Below, piece by piece: positions 52,767 to 64,000 of a stretch of DNA of 64,000 nt (position 1 is its first letter; every line of letters begins with the position of its first letter). The position numbers and the translations under genes are program-made. Source of the stretch: Glandiceps talaboti (Eukaryota > Hemichordata > Enteropneusta > Spengelidae); NCBI RefSeq assembly GCF_964340395.1, contig NC_135563.1, positions 14,689,151 through 14,753,150 on the forward strand, in the 5' to 3' direction. Below the pieces are notes generated by a model that had not been told where the DNA came from, did not search any database, and was given only the letters and a program-made list of their open reading frames with translations.

Positions 52767-53022
52767 TCACTCCACTGAGCAATGGACTCCCTCAAATCTT
52801 AAAGTGTTGTTGACGTCAATGTTCGCACCATTCACACCATACGTCAGGGTCCGCTTACTCTCAGCAATGTCCAACTTTACAGGAGAACGACACTTCTCCG
52901 GACAACTACAGTGAAGACGGGCCTCCCTTGACGAAAACCACCGAGAAAACTTCAAGAACGAGCCGTGGACTGCCTCAACTCCCACCAATTGTAGAACAGC
53001 CGACGTGGCACTGTATTCTTCA
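52767..53022 (-). CDS. Possible terminal exon of an unrecognised gene, minus strand
   Basis: On the minus strand, TATTCTTTAAATAG (acceptor AG at 53023-53024) is followed by a frame of about 85 codons open to a TGA at 52767-52769. No Met starts it convincingly, as expected for an internal start of a terminal exon. Codons are much less AT-rich than the surroundings. The product has a C-X-C-X3-C cluster near its middle (HCSCPEKCRSPVKLD) and then a TLTYGVNGANIDVNNTLRF stretch that resembles the edge strands of an extracellular beta domain. An AATAAA on the same strand follows about 65 bp after the stop. Upstream exons would lie at higher coordinates; I could not identify any. The family is unknown, and a GC-richer stretch open by chance is the alternative. 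Confidence 0.33.
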
Positions 53023-53024
53023 CT

Positions 53025-54380
53025 ATTTAAAGAATATGTTAATTAACAGTATACACCTGGTCATTAAAATATTGCATAACAAATAAGACAGGTGGTTTAG
53101 GAACCAACCAATAAATACTCTATCATCACAATACCCAATCTATTTATTGAACTAGTATTCCCTACCTATGCCGGTGTATACAATGTGTAAACTGTTATGA
53201 ATACAAATTTTCATAAACATATATGATGTATCAAGTAATACTCACTGACAAGGCCTTGTTCTGATACTTTTCTGGTCAGTAGCACCTTAGCAAATTATTC
53301 AACATTGAAACCTTGCAAAGAAGCCCTAATGCACTTTGTAGATTGTGGTAAATGTGATGTCATCACCAGAGGTTTTCCCATAAATTTCCTAAATAACCGA
53401 ACACATGTCAAGTGCAGTAGGGCTTTTTTTCAAACCTTCGAGAGTTGACATTTTGTCAGCCAAAGTCGTACATATGTAAGTTGATAGCAATACTCAATAT
53501 AAAAGTGTACCAAAGACAGAAATAAGCATGACTGAACTTTTCCTTTATTACGTTGATAGCAGTAATTAATACAAATGTACCAAAGGCTGAAATATGTCTG
53601 ACTGGAATTTCCTTTAAAACGAATTTACGGTCATAGAATGTTTACGCTCTCATACTATCGTAAGAAGTGGTTGGCTCAGCGATCACCGTTTAGAAATCGC
53701 CATTGTTAGATCAACACAAATATAAAGATATGCAATGTTTTGCGGATGACTGTTTTGCTGTTGTCTCGGGTTGATACATGCGTGAAAGCAACTACACTAC
53801 CGTATGGTCAATATAGTAAAACAAGTCCCTCACTCTAACAACATCATTATTTCGAAACTATTATATATAAGTTCATGCTATTGAACTAGTAATGGGTGTC
53901 AGTGTAACCTATATGTAAATGTGCTGTTGACCTAATCATGTGTAATATATGTCGCCTGCTGCGTCCTTTTACCAATGTACTAATGATGTACTTGTAATAC
54001 CCATTGCGATATTGATATATGGCATGTATACATGGCTACATGGAATTATATACATATAACATATGCTCGGAATATTTACATCTCATGATATTGTCATGAC
54101 ACATGATATATTGTGACATGGTATCCATATTGCGTACATAAAAGTATAACATGATAATTCATAGTATCCGGTGTAAAAGAACATTAAATTTATCTAATAA
54201 AATGCAAGTCATTCCGATCACACACGATGCAATAAGATTCTCTGCTCGGAGATTAGTTACTCTTGGATTAGGTTTTCTTGTAGTGTTTAGAAAGAAAAAT
54301 GGTAAAACAGTAGAAATAAGTGATTGACACAAGAAACAACGACGTAACAAGCAAGTAGCAAAAAGGATTGTAAAAAATGT
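53025..54380. other. Non-coding; no gene seen
   Basis: Could be intron of the gene ending at 52767 if that exon is real. Words of the type CATGATAT and ACATGT recur near 53990-54120 without clear periodicity. Confidence 0.45.
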
Positions 54381-54580
54381 GATCATTTGACAATGGTGTC
54401 AATACGATTGGACAGAATATGATCACATGAAAATGGCGGCAATACGATTAGATTGAATATGATCGCGTGACAATGGCGTAGATACAATTGGGTAAAATGT
54501 TATTAAGTGACAATGGCGGTAATACGATTGGCTAACACATGATCATGTGACAATGGCGTAAGTTGCGTATGGACAGACAT
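54381..54580. repeat. 40-bp minisatellite, five units in exact register
   Basis: Units begin at 54381, 54421, 54461, 54501 and 54541, exactly 40 bp apart. The consensus starts GATCAYRTGACAATGGCG and continues through AATACGATTGG. Units differ by several substitutions but by no indel for the first four; the fifth is recognisable only for its first ~20 bp. Every unit keeps an ATGGYG core, and unit 2 reads AAAATGGCGGC, a good YY1-type site. E-box-like CATGTGA or CACATGA lies beside it in some units. Confidence 0.85.
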
Positions 54581-57526
54581 CGCGTGTACATAGTTTATAA
54601 CAAAGCACTGATATCAGCAGCTGGCATATTGTGGAAGAAGATTTTTATTGATCAAATGGGAAGAATATAAATCTACATTCAAGCCTTCTAATTTTTAGAT
54701 GCATGGAGGGAAGGGGAATAAATAGTTGTAGTCGACCGTTCCTCAAGGTCTAAAACAGTAGTTTAAGAGCACAAATGTGTTCTCTTTAGATTAATATAAA
54801 CATTCACATGTAGACGCTGTACCTTTCCTATCATCGTAAACAGATAACTAACATTTTCAAATGACAGACCCACCCTAACCATTTAAGAAAACATTTTACA
54901 ACTACTACAAATCATTTTCTTAGATATTAGCGGCGATCTATCAACCGTTTATGTCATGTGTACCCAGGCCCAAATAACACAAAACACGTACTTCTAACAG
55001 ATATGATCAACCAAAGTACACGAAATTCGAAGCAAACATGGCCGGCGTTCAATCTAAATTACAGTAACGTAAGTAATTTAATAATGTAACCTACTCCTCA
55101 TGATGTTTAAATCACACACGATAGCTTTTGATAATTCCAATGTTTTTCTAAAATAATTTGATATCATTATTTAAAGATGATAAATATAGTGTACAAGTAT
55201 GAAATATGTATGTTGTTGAAATTAAAGTAACGTCCAGTAACAGGAAAGTTCAGGCGTACCCATATATCATAATGGCTGATTTACATAAATGAGCTGTTAC
55301 ACTTTTGAAGACCCCCCCCCCCCCGTGTAGTTGATACAGATCGTTGTGATTACGTCACGTTATTACACAACTGTGACGTCATCACATCTAGAAATCGATT
55401 GTGAATAATTCTTATACAAATTTGATTATAAGTGACACTGATGTTTTGATACAGCAGTATGTTGAACAATTTCTTTACGCTAGATTGAGTTGCTTGTCAA
55501 CTTATGCTCCTGGCAATAAGGTTGCCGAAAAACTACTTAGTTAATCAGATAGGTTTGTTCCTTTGCTACAAATCAAACTAATTTGACAGGTGAAAGATGT
55601 GTACAGGTTGAACGAGTTTGCTAATAAGATTGTACGTTGAACGAGAGAACGACTAGTCCATTCCCCCACGAAAGAACTATCAGTTTGTTAAGCGCTTGTC
55701 ATATATCAGATGCATTTTAATTTAGAATCACAAACCATTCTCAAACATTTGACTAAATCATTAAACTATATGATTGCTTCGATATAGTATTTCTGACTTT
55801 AAAAAACGAGGAAGTAGGAAATTTGTTTGAGTTGGTGTACATAATACATATCAGTTGATGACAGTATCAGTTTATGTATTCAAACACAGTGCGTACACAG
55901 AAAGGTTATCCTCCGTGGGCATGAATTTATGTCAATATATACAATATCAAAACACCAGGTGTGTTTAAATGATATGGATCCGTAATCAAAGTGATGATAG
56001 GGTTACACAAGCTGATCATTCAAACCTGGGGTTTCATTCTTGAATGTCACATATCCTCATTTATCTATGATTATTTAGGGCAAGATCAATAGTTCAACGT
56101 TGGATAAAAAACTAAATTCTTTTAGTTAGGCCTCAGGCCTCAGACCCCTTCCCCCCGTACCTAAATTGGCCAAAATTGAAAATTGTTTCGGACTGCACAA
56201 TCAATTTCACCTAATTAATAAGATGAATACAAAGCCAGTATGTAGTGAGGAAATATATTCTTTTGTTGACACTTACTTTAGTGTCATGCATTTACCATAG
56301 CAAAGATTCTTCTATTCATCAATATGAAATCTTTTAGAAATATTTGAATTTAAGTACACAAAACATATCCATTAAAAGTAAAATTAATTTTGTAGAATGA
56401 AAACTAAAGTGGCTCAACCCTCTCCCCAACCCCCAAAGTAAAAGACATTAGCTTTTTATTCTACATTGAATTATTGATCTCACCCCTAATATGCATTCTT
56501 GCAAAATCACAATGGCATGAGAGTTTGACAAGTTTTAGGTTAACAGAAATGCCAAGACAACTTAAATCTGTTGTAATTTAATACACACAAGGCTTAGATA
56601 ACAACCTAAATAACACTCAGGTGTTATAGTCAGGTGTGGTCATTGCCATCTTGTAATGTGTGCTTCTGTGTCAAATAGTACGATCAAGTAGATATATTGA
56701 CTGTACCCTTGGTTCACCTGTCAAGATGAGCATATCTGTCACGTGGTCTGAGACTCACTAGTGATTGATAGAGAGTGTCATGAAATGATGTCACTGAGGA
56801 CTAGATATAAATTACAGGAGGAGGGGTCGGTACTGTTCAGAAGTCCAGTGCGTCAAAAATATTGCCCCTCCCCAAGACCTAGCACAAACATTTTCAAATA
56901 AGCCTCATATGACATAATATCATATATTAGAACACCGTACGTTACATTGTTTTCAATGGAGAAAGATGATGAGGTATCTGTCCGTATGTTACGGTACTGA
57001 ATCAAACATTATTTCTGTTGAAACGTGTGCTTGTGGGTGGAAATTCTGTCGTAAACCTATTCATGTTATCGAATGGCGTCGAACTATTGAATTTGCTTAC
57101 AGCAAATATATCGCAACAGTTTATAAAATCAATGTAACTTTGTCCTATTGTCGGTCCATAACCATGCACGTTATCAAACGCGGTGTATATTCCATACTAG
57201 TGATATGCAATGGCAAACACTGGCGATCGATAGTTTACATATGAAACAAAAATATTTTACACATACACATACACAGATACTAGTTAAATATCATTGACAG
57301 TAAATATTGTCGCTGGAATCAGACTCGCTTTTCACGAACTCGGTGGTATTTCTCATGAACAGATTCTATTCTGTTTGAGTCGTCACTGCGTCAGTACAAT
57401 TCATGCCGGTGTAGCGTGTCCATTTGGAACAATCAAAATATCCGCTCCCATTGTGAATAGCATGCTATATCACTATCACCTTTGATATTGGGAACAGCTG
57501 ATATTTTTTACATCATGTCGGATATG

Positions 57527-57528
<2 letters not shown>
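54581..57528. other. Non-coding; homopolymer C run, no gene seen
   Basis: A run of 13 C occurs at 55312-55324. Frames at 56966-57244 (92 codons) and 57294-57485 (63 codons) are not recognisable. Confidence 0.5.

Positions 57529-57560
<32 letters not shown>
57529..57560. repeat. (AT)n microsatellite
   Basis: About 16 uninterrupted AT units. Confidence 0.95.
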
Positions 57561-57564
<4 letters not shown>

Positions 57565-57796
57565 AACTCGGCACTTCGAAGGTAAAGAGGCCAGTGGTTT
57601 ACGATGACGGTATATGTGATTTCAACATATAGAGTTATATCTGAACGATTTGCGTGGTTGCTGTGACGTACATTAAAGTATATAGCCATGTATTGTCCCT
57701 TACAAACACTCCCATGAGTGACAATGACACATACACACCCACACACGTGCTTGTGCTTGTCCAAGCTGAACCAGTGGTCCGAAGATCACAAAAGTG

Positions 57797-58578
<782 letters not shown>

Positions 58579-59530
58579 ATAATCTTCCACATCACATGAC
58601 GAAACTGTCTCCTTAATGTGAATGTTTGAAATAATTGGGTACAGTAAATTGAAATATGTCCATTTCAAACCTTGATCTTTGACACAATAAACTCTTATTG
58701 TAAATGCTACGGTTTTGCGGTTACATTGACAGATAATAAATCAACCCATCCTTCAACGTTGTAAGAAAAATATGCGAAATATGTTCAGATTGTAAAGATT
58801 ACATTATGATAAGTTCACATTAACGAGGTTTTCTAAACTCATATGTCTCATTCTGAACAGGTTCACAGCAACGTATGAATGTGTAGATACTCAGCTATTT
58901 GAATGGGGGAATAAAAAGAATGTGAAAGTTCTATGACTAGGGCTATTTATTTCTACCATTGTTAATTTACTAAAAATAATAAACATGGTTAATACCTTGC
59001 AATTCTACATCTGGTATTCGTCCAAAGTCTCGTAAAATGCGTGATTTCAGTAAGTAACACATTTGTACGGCATGCAGTCTACTAGTATCCCATGGGAAGG
59101 TATCTTCCAGCAACCATCTTTGCCCTAATTATCAAATGCGAACAAACAGAACAGACTCGATGTAAAACTATGATTTACGTCGAAAGGATACTTTGTACAA
59201 AAATATTTCATGCCATGAAAATAATCTGGAATTTAACATTTATTGCAATCATACGATATTTTGCGGAATGGTTTTATTTACATAAATTACTTGTTTTATG
59301 CGAAGAAACATCACATATGCCATTTTACAAGTACTAAATTACCGATATTCCCAGATGTATTCCCGGCTCAGTATCTACTTGTACATGTGTATTTCACGAA
59401 GTTGGGTGAACGGATTACATTATCTCGTTCACAACCCATATTTAATAAGTGACAGTTACGTGATGACAGTTTTCGCTATCAACTGTTTTTCCACTCAGAG
59501 TCTGAAATAGAATCGGTTCAAATAGTACAG
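58579..59530 (+). repeat. Segmental tandem duplication, unit A
   Basis: Unit A aligns with unit B (59818-61060) in the same orientation. It starts ATAATCTTCCACATCACAT, continues with a CATTTCAAACC block, then TATTCGTCCAAAGTCTCG near 59016, CATTTGTACGGYATGCARTC, GGAAGGTATCTTCCARCAACC, TACTTTGTAC and TATTCCCAGATGTWTTCCCG near 59345. The ~240 bp of nested duplication present in unit B is absent. Short open frames (69-81 codons) are partly shared with unit B but shift register between copies. Confidence 0.8.
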
Positions 59531-59817
59531 TCATCTTAAAGTTTCCATTTTATATATCTGTACTCCCCCTCCCGTCAACTGAGTTTTTCCATTTGCAATT
59601 TCTGATACAGTACCTGTATAGAGTAGCTTGCCATCTCAATAGTACGTATACGCGGTTAGCACCATTTAACTGTTTGTCAACAAAGCTTATATTTATGAGA
59701 TGTTGATAGGGCGTTATCACTTGGCAATTATACATGCTTCAACAAAAACAATCGTGTCACATGAAGTCAAAGAATACCAAAACTCATTTTCATTGCTTAC
59801 ACGGTCACTACTGAAGT

Positions 59818-61060
59818 ATAATCTTCCACATCACATCACGAAACAATCTCTTTAACGTAAATGTTTAAAATAATTGAGTACAATAATTGAAAATGCACAT
59901 TTCAAACCATGATCCTTGACTCACATTAAACTCCTACTGTAAATAGTATATAAAGGTTTAGCGGTTACGATGATGACGGACTGGTAGTAACCCCCTCCCC
60001 TCTCCGGCTTTATATATGCATATACTCCTACCCAGATGATATGGTCCTCCTGCCCAGATGATATGGTCCTCCTGCCCAGATGATATAGTCCGTTACAGGG
60101 TGTATTCATAATATTCTCAAATTAATGATAGTCTTCATAGTTTTAGTTACCTATCTGTAGCGTCCTAAATAAGTTCACAACCGTATATAAAGGTTTAGCT
60201 GTTTCGATGATGACGGGCTAGTAACCTCCCCTCTCCGGCTTTATATGTGATATGCGATATACTCCTGCCCAGATGATATAGTCCGTTACAGGGTGTATTT
60301 ATAATATTCTCAAATTAATATCGGTCTTCAAAGTTTTAGTTACCTATCTGTAACGTCCTAAATAAGTTCATAAGTTCATAACATAAGTATATATGTGCAA
60401 ATATTCAACTTGTATTTTTATTTAAGGGGAATACAAATTTGAAAAGTTCTATGGCCACTGTCATTTACAAATATCGCCAGAAATTGGTCGGTGTAATAAA
60501 CCGCAGTTAATATCTTTCAATTCTGCATTCGTATTCGTCCAAAGTCTCGCAACATGCCTTGAGTAAGAACGACATTTGTACGGTATGCAATCTACTAGTA
60601 TTCCAATGGAAGGTATCTTCCAACAACCCTCTTTGCTGTAATTATCAAATAGGAACAAAAACAACAGATATGATATAAAACAAAGGATACTTTGTACGAA
60701 AAGAATTCGTATGATAAAAAAAATGAAACCTAACATTTATTGGAATCGTTTTGTCGAATGGCTTGCTTTAATAAATCATTTGTTTAGGAGCACCAGAAGC
60801 AATGCATGTGTCATAATTTTACAAGTACTATATTGTATAATGATATTCCCAGATGTTTTCCCGACTCAGTGTCTACTTATACATGTTTATTTCAAGAATC
60901 GGGCCGAGGGTTCAATAGATTCCATTATCTCATTCAAAAAACCATTATGTAGACTTGACGACAGTTGTTTGTCTGTTATCTACTATTCAACCACTTTAAG
61001 TTTCTCATTTACTATTCTAACGTTGATTTCGAAATAAAATAGACTTCATTCAAATATTAC
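59818..61060 (+). repeat. Segmental tandem duplication, unit B
   Basis: Second copy of unit A, with the same order of landmarks (59818, 60528, 60570, 60609, 60845). It is about 290 bp longer because it contains an internal tandem duplication (59946-60384). Its best open frame (60711-61037, 108 codons) has a short stretch, PDVFPTQCLLIHVYF, that is also open in unit A as PDVFPAQYLLVHVYF. The rest of the frame is not conserved, so coding is unlikely. Confidence 0.8.
59946..60384 (+). repeat. Nested tandem duplication, ~237 bp period, with 22-bp subrepeats
   Basis: GTATATAAAGGTTTAGC starts at 59946 and again at 60183. Both units carry a TGATGACGG, CTCCGGCTTTATAT, CCCAGATGATATAGTCCG and TTACCTATCTGTARCGTCC series. 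Unit 1 has three 22-bp copies of a CCCAGATGATATGGTCCTCC-type subrepeat (starts 60031, 60053 and 60075). Unit 2 has one. Confidence 0.88.
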
Positions 61061-62013
61061 ATTGGTGATATAAATGTATGCCAGTTGACAACTTCTCCTA
61101 AAACGACCAACCGTTGGCAAGACCCTTAGCAAGTATTACAAGCACAATCACTTGTGACCTAATGCTTCATTCAAGGAGCTAATATTCTATTCAAGAATGG
61201 TCATAATGAAAAATAATGACGTTATTAGCTATTTACGAAAAACACAAAATACCGTCACAGGTGTCTACATCGGGGAAAAAAACAAGTCAATTTTTGTATT
61301 GTGACCCTCCTTGAATAGAATATTAGCTCCTTGAATGCAGTACTAGCTCACAAGTGACTGTAATTAAAAGATAGAGATGTGCTCTTTCATTGAAATTCTT
61401 CATGTAATGTTGTTTGCATAAAAAGTGAATATTACAGCTGAAGGTCGATGACTTACATGCCACAGGGGGAGAGGGTCATGATCACCAACTGTTTGATTAA
61501 TAGACATTTACATTGTACATGTGTATTCTAAGTTACTTTAAAACCAGTCTTGCAAAGTCAACGTGACACCCCACAGAGTAGAAGTCAACCACGATACAGA
61601 CGTTAAAAGACTTTTTTCTTGAGCTAAGTGGCCGCCAACCGCAGGCGATAGTCGACGTAAATTTAGCCGTAATGAAATTGTTTTTTAAAAGATTGACAAG
61701 CGAAATGCAAAGTATTGGAAAAATGTTTGATCCCTCAAGAAGAGAATTTCATAGAACGAGTGATACATGTGTTTCTAGAAAGATGTACATGTACATGTAA
61801 GTACTTGTCACGTGACGCTAGAAAGAGAATTTCGTGTCTGTCGAAGGAGTATGAGGAAATATTACAATCAATTTTTGTTCAAAGTTATGGATCAATATTG
61901 ATGTTAAACTTGATTAATTCTTGCAAACATGTCGTTCCAAATCAAATATAAGTTAAATCGGAGTTACCATTATAGTTGGTAGATGTATTGAGGGGTTTCT
62001 ACGTCATGGTAAA
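61061..62013. other. Non-coding apart from an inverted-repeat element; no gene seen
   Basis: A 78-codon plus-strand frame (61715-61951) reads like a helical protein (ARKRISCLSKEYEEILQSIF) but is unrecognised and may be chance. The palindromic element at 61135-61364 is listed separately. Confidence 0.4.
61135..61364. mobile_element. Inverted-repeat (MITE/foldback-like) element, 230 bp
   Basis: The arms pair over about 85 bp. The best block, CATTCAAGGAGCTAATATTC plus TATTCAAG on the left (about 61169-61195), is perfectly inverted on the right (about 61311-61337). Outer parts (CACTTGTGA at the edges) and inner parts (GGTCAYAATRMAAAAT-like) pair with mismatches. The central loop is about 60 bp. 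There is no coding and no clear target duplication. Its arm sequence is unrelated to the 365-bp element. The single copy in the window makes the mobile-element call an inference from shape. Confidence 0.6.
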
Positions 62014-62154
62014 GATGGCGACGATGATGATGACGACAATGATGACGATGTCGACAATGATGATGATGTCGACAATGATGATGATGATGATGATGACGAT
62101 GATGATGATGACGACGACGACGACGACGATGACGATGACGATGACGATGATGAC

Positions 62155-62186
<32 letters not shown>

Positions 62187-62241
62187 CGATGAGGGATGTG
62201 ATGGTGGTGATGGTGGTGGTGGTGGTGGTGATAATGATGGT
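62014..62241. repeat. Trinucleotide array (GAT/GAC)n then (GGT)n
   Basis: An imperfect array of GAT and GAC units to about 62190 grades into GGT units at about 62200-62232. Higher-order units such as a GATGTCGACAAT motif repeat near 62047-62075. The poly-M/T, poly-H and poly-S frames of up to 116 codons are artefacts of the array. Confidence 0.95.
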
Positions 62242-64000
62242 AGTCTCTGTGGTGGTTTCGAAGTGGTGATTGTGGTAGCATTGACAACAACATTAACAAC
62301 GACGTTGGTTGTTATATTGACAATTTGCCATGTTGTGAAAGATATCACGCTCAAATTGATAGCATTTGAAGAGTCGAAGAATAACTGTCTTTCATTAACA
62401 GGCTACCTATATTAAGGCAACTACCAACGTAATCAATTTACTGCTTTTATTTCCCAACATGAGTATCTCAATTTACTGGAATAAAAAACATGAGAAGATG
62501 AGAATTTATTCAACATTCTACTCTACCCTTTTGGGAATTCTATTTACTGAATTGATGCAATCATCCAGCAAACGTTTGGGAGATCCAAACTTCTGTATAT
62601 AAAACATTCACAATAACTGTGCGTAAATAGGCTGTTGACAAAGAGAAGATATGTGTGTACAGTAGGTATAGACACGATACGGTCTCACAATCCCCTTCCT
62701 GCTCGTTTCCTGATTAAAATATCCATCAGAGTGAATTGCATTGACAGATAGTAATGCGCCAGTCTGCGTTCAAGTTCACAATTCAGTATGTAGATAAGTG
62801 ACATATTCTCACGGTGTACGTATGTATACGACCGAGCAAACTTCAATAGCACTGCTGGAGATTCTGAACTTAATGTAAGTCAAAAGTCAATGGGTTTCTA
62901 TAGAACTGTCAAAGCTGACCTTAATCTATTCAAATACATAACGCAGGTCATTCGCCAATCCGCGACACGATTATTTGGCATATATAAGGGCCTAATATAA
63001 AGGGAATCGACACTACAGGAAATAAAGGTGTTTTTATAGAATGTGGCTTTATTGGAAGGAAAAAAGAACTTGGGAGTAACGAATATTCAGTGTTCATATA
63101 ATATGCATTCGTGTCGGCTAAGACCAATAAAACCAATACTTGCCAACGGAAAGAACAATAGCGGTTTAAAAAAAGAGTTTGGTGTTCTATGACAATCGTG
63201 CGAAATTTATGTGAAATCATGAAATGACCGTCCAGAACCCAAAGGTTATGAAAATACAGTGTACTTTTATTTCTTGGAATGGCATTCACCTTAAATAGAG
63301 TTATTCCTGCTTTCGTATTCACATTTTCTTTGTGTAGAAATCTTGATGATAAACGCAAGTAAGTAGAAAACCACGACTGCACTGGTCATTCCATCGACTC
63401 GGGGACGATGTTTGTCTCAATTACTCGGCGTACCGTGTTCTACTATACATACATGAACCGTCGAAGACATTAAACTATCCAATAACTGTATGTGATACAT
63501 CTGCACTTACGATTATCAATGCCTTAAAGGCTTAAATATCGAATAAATAAAATTATTATAGATTACTGCCCGTCTCATTTCCCGATATCAAATATCATTA
63601 GAAAATAAAGTAGTAAATTATGTGTATTGAACCAATGATGAAGTCTGAAAAATCAACATACAAAATATAGACCCAGGCGGTTGTTAGTTCGTTTTTATAG
63701 GGAGGATGACCCTGACAGTTTTGACTACTATGGGGCTTAAATCATAGTTAATGATAAATCAACATTGCAAACAAGCTTACCCTTGGTCTTTCCGATAACG
63801 TCACTTCTCACATATTTATTTGAACAAAAGGCACACCATTTCTTGATTATTAGCTTCAAATTACATACGGGTCTTTAAAACGGTTCTTCTTTACTGTGTA
63901 ACTGCAGAGATAAGAACGGAACATCACAGAGAACGACGGTTAAAGGAATTTATTGAAATGTGGTTGTCCGCCACACTGATCCGCCACCGCAAAGCTTAAT
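62242..64000. other. Non-coding; no supported gene
   Basis: The longest chance-level frame in the window lies here on the minus strand (62948-63382, 144 codons; no domain, hydrophobic middle). It is not called. No repeat was noticed to the right edge. Confidence 0.5.

Noticed and set aside
62004-62354. Long poly-Ser, poly-His and poly-Met/Thr frames
   Set aside because: Translation of a GAT/GAC/GGT trinucleotide array in different registers. Not a gene.
62948-63382. 144-codon minus-strand open frame
   Set aside because: With roughly 7% stop codons per frame position in AT-rich DNA, about one frame of this size is expected by chance in 64 kb on six frames. There is no domain, splice or composition support.

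Overview
This window reads as a gene-poor, AT-rich stretch of an animal nuclear genome, most likely a (marine) invertebrate bilaterian. Three things point that way. The one clear gene is a monoamine G-protein-coupled receptor whose motifs best fit the invertebrate-specific D1-like dopamine receptor class (Dop1R2/DAMB/INDR), which vertebrates lack. The mobile DNA consists of decayed LINE tails and short palindromic DNA-transposon derivatives. Long microsatellites (AT, GA, CA, ACAT, GAT and GGT) occur throughout. I see no operons, no bacterial-type gene density, no rRNA or tRNA and no CRISPR array. The species cannot be fixed from the sequence.

Layout. 1-34.4 kb is almost entirely non-coding. 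It holds a ~0.4 kb dispersed repeat with copies at 53-620 and 28776-29120, an old 145-bp tandem pair (6717-7005), a 68-bp tandem pair (15330-15443), an exact 45-bp tandem pair (28311-28400), a G-quadruplex-prone run (18737-18774), one 365-bp palindromic element (21274-21638), a minus-strand LINE tail (30598-30897), and large CA, TA, GA/GT and ACAT microsatellites. 34528-36063 is the intact, single-exon, 511-residue receptor on the plus strand. 36-42 kb holds the receptor's presumed 3' UTR, the second copy of the 365-bp palindromic element (38173-38537) and a 5'-truncated LINE with its C-terminal reverse-transcriptase tail, a 3' UTR hairpin and a short tandem 3' tail (about 41470-42137). 42-64 kb is again mostly non-coding. 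It contains an interrupted coding-like segment (47710-48112), a possible terminal exon on the minus strand (52767-53022) with a polyadenylation signal just downstream, a five-unit minisatellite of exactly 40 bp period (54381-54580), a nested segmental/tandem duplication (58579-61060), a 230-bp inverted-repeat element (61135-61364) and a GAT/GAC/GGT trinucleotide array (62014-62241).

How the parts work together. Only the receptor can be given a function: sensing a catecholamine (dopamine most likely) and signalling through G proteins. The rest is best read as flanking intergenic or intronic DNA shaped by transposons and tandem repeats. Four short coding-like segments could be exons of one or more other genes. 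They are listed at low confidence because, with this base composition, open frames of up to about 140 codons are expected by chance in 64 kb. I found no convincing new multi-gene system. The most interesting unexplained structures are the 40-bp minisatellite with an ATGGCG core, the matched pair of TA-flanked palindromic elements, and the nested 58.6-61 kb duplication.
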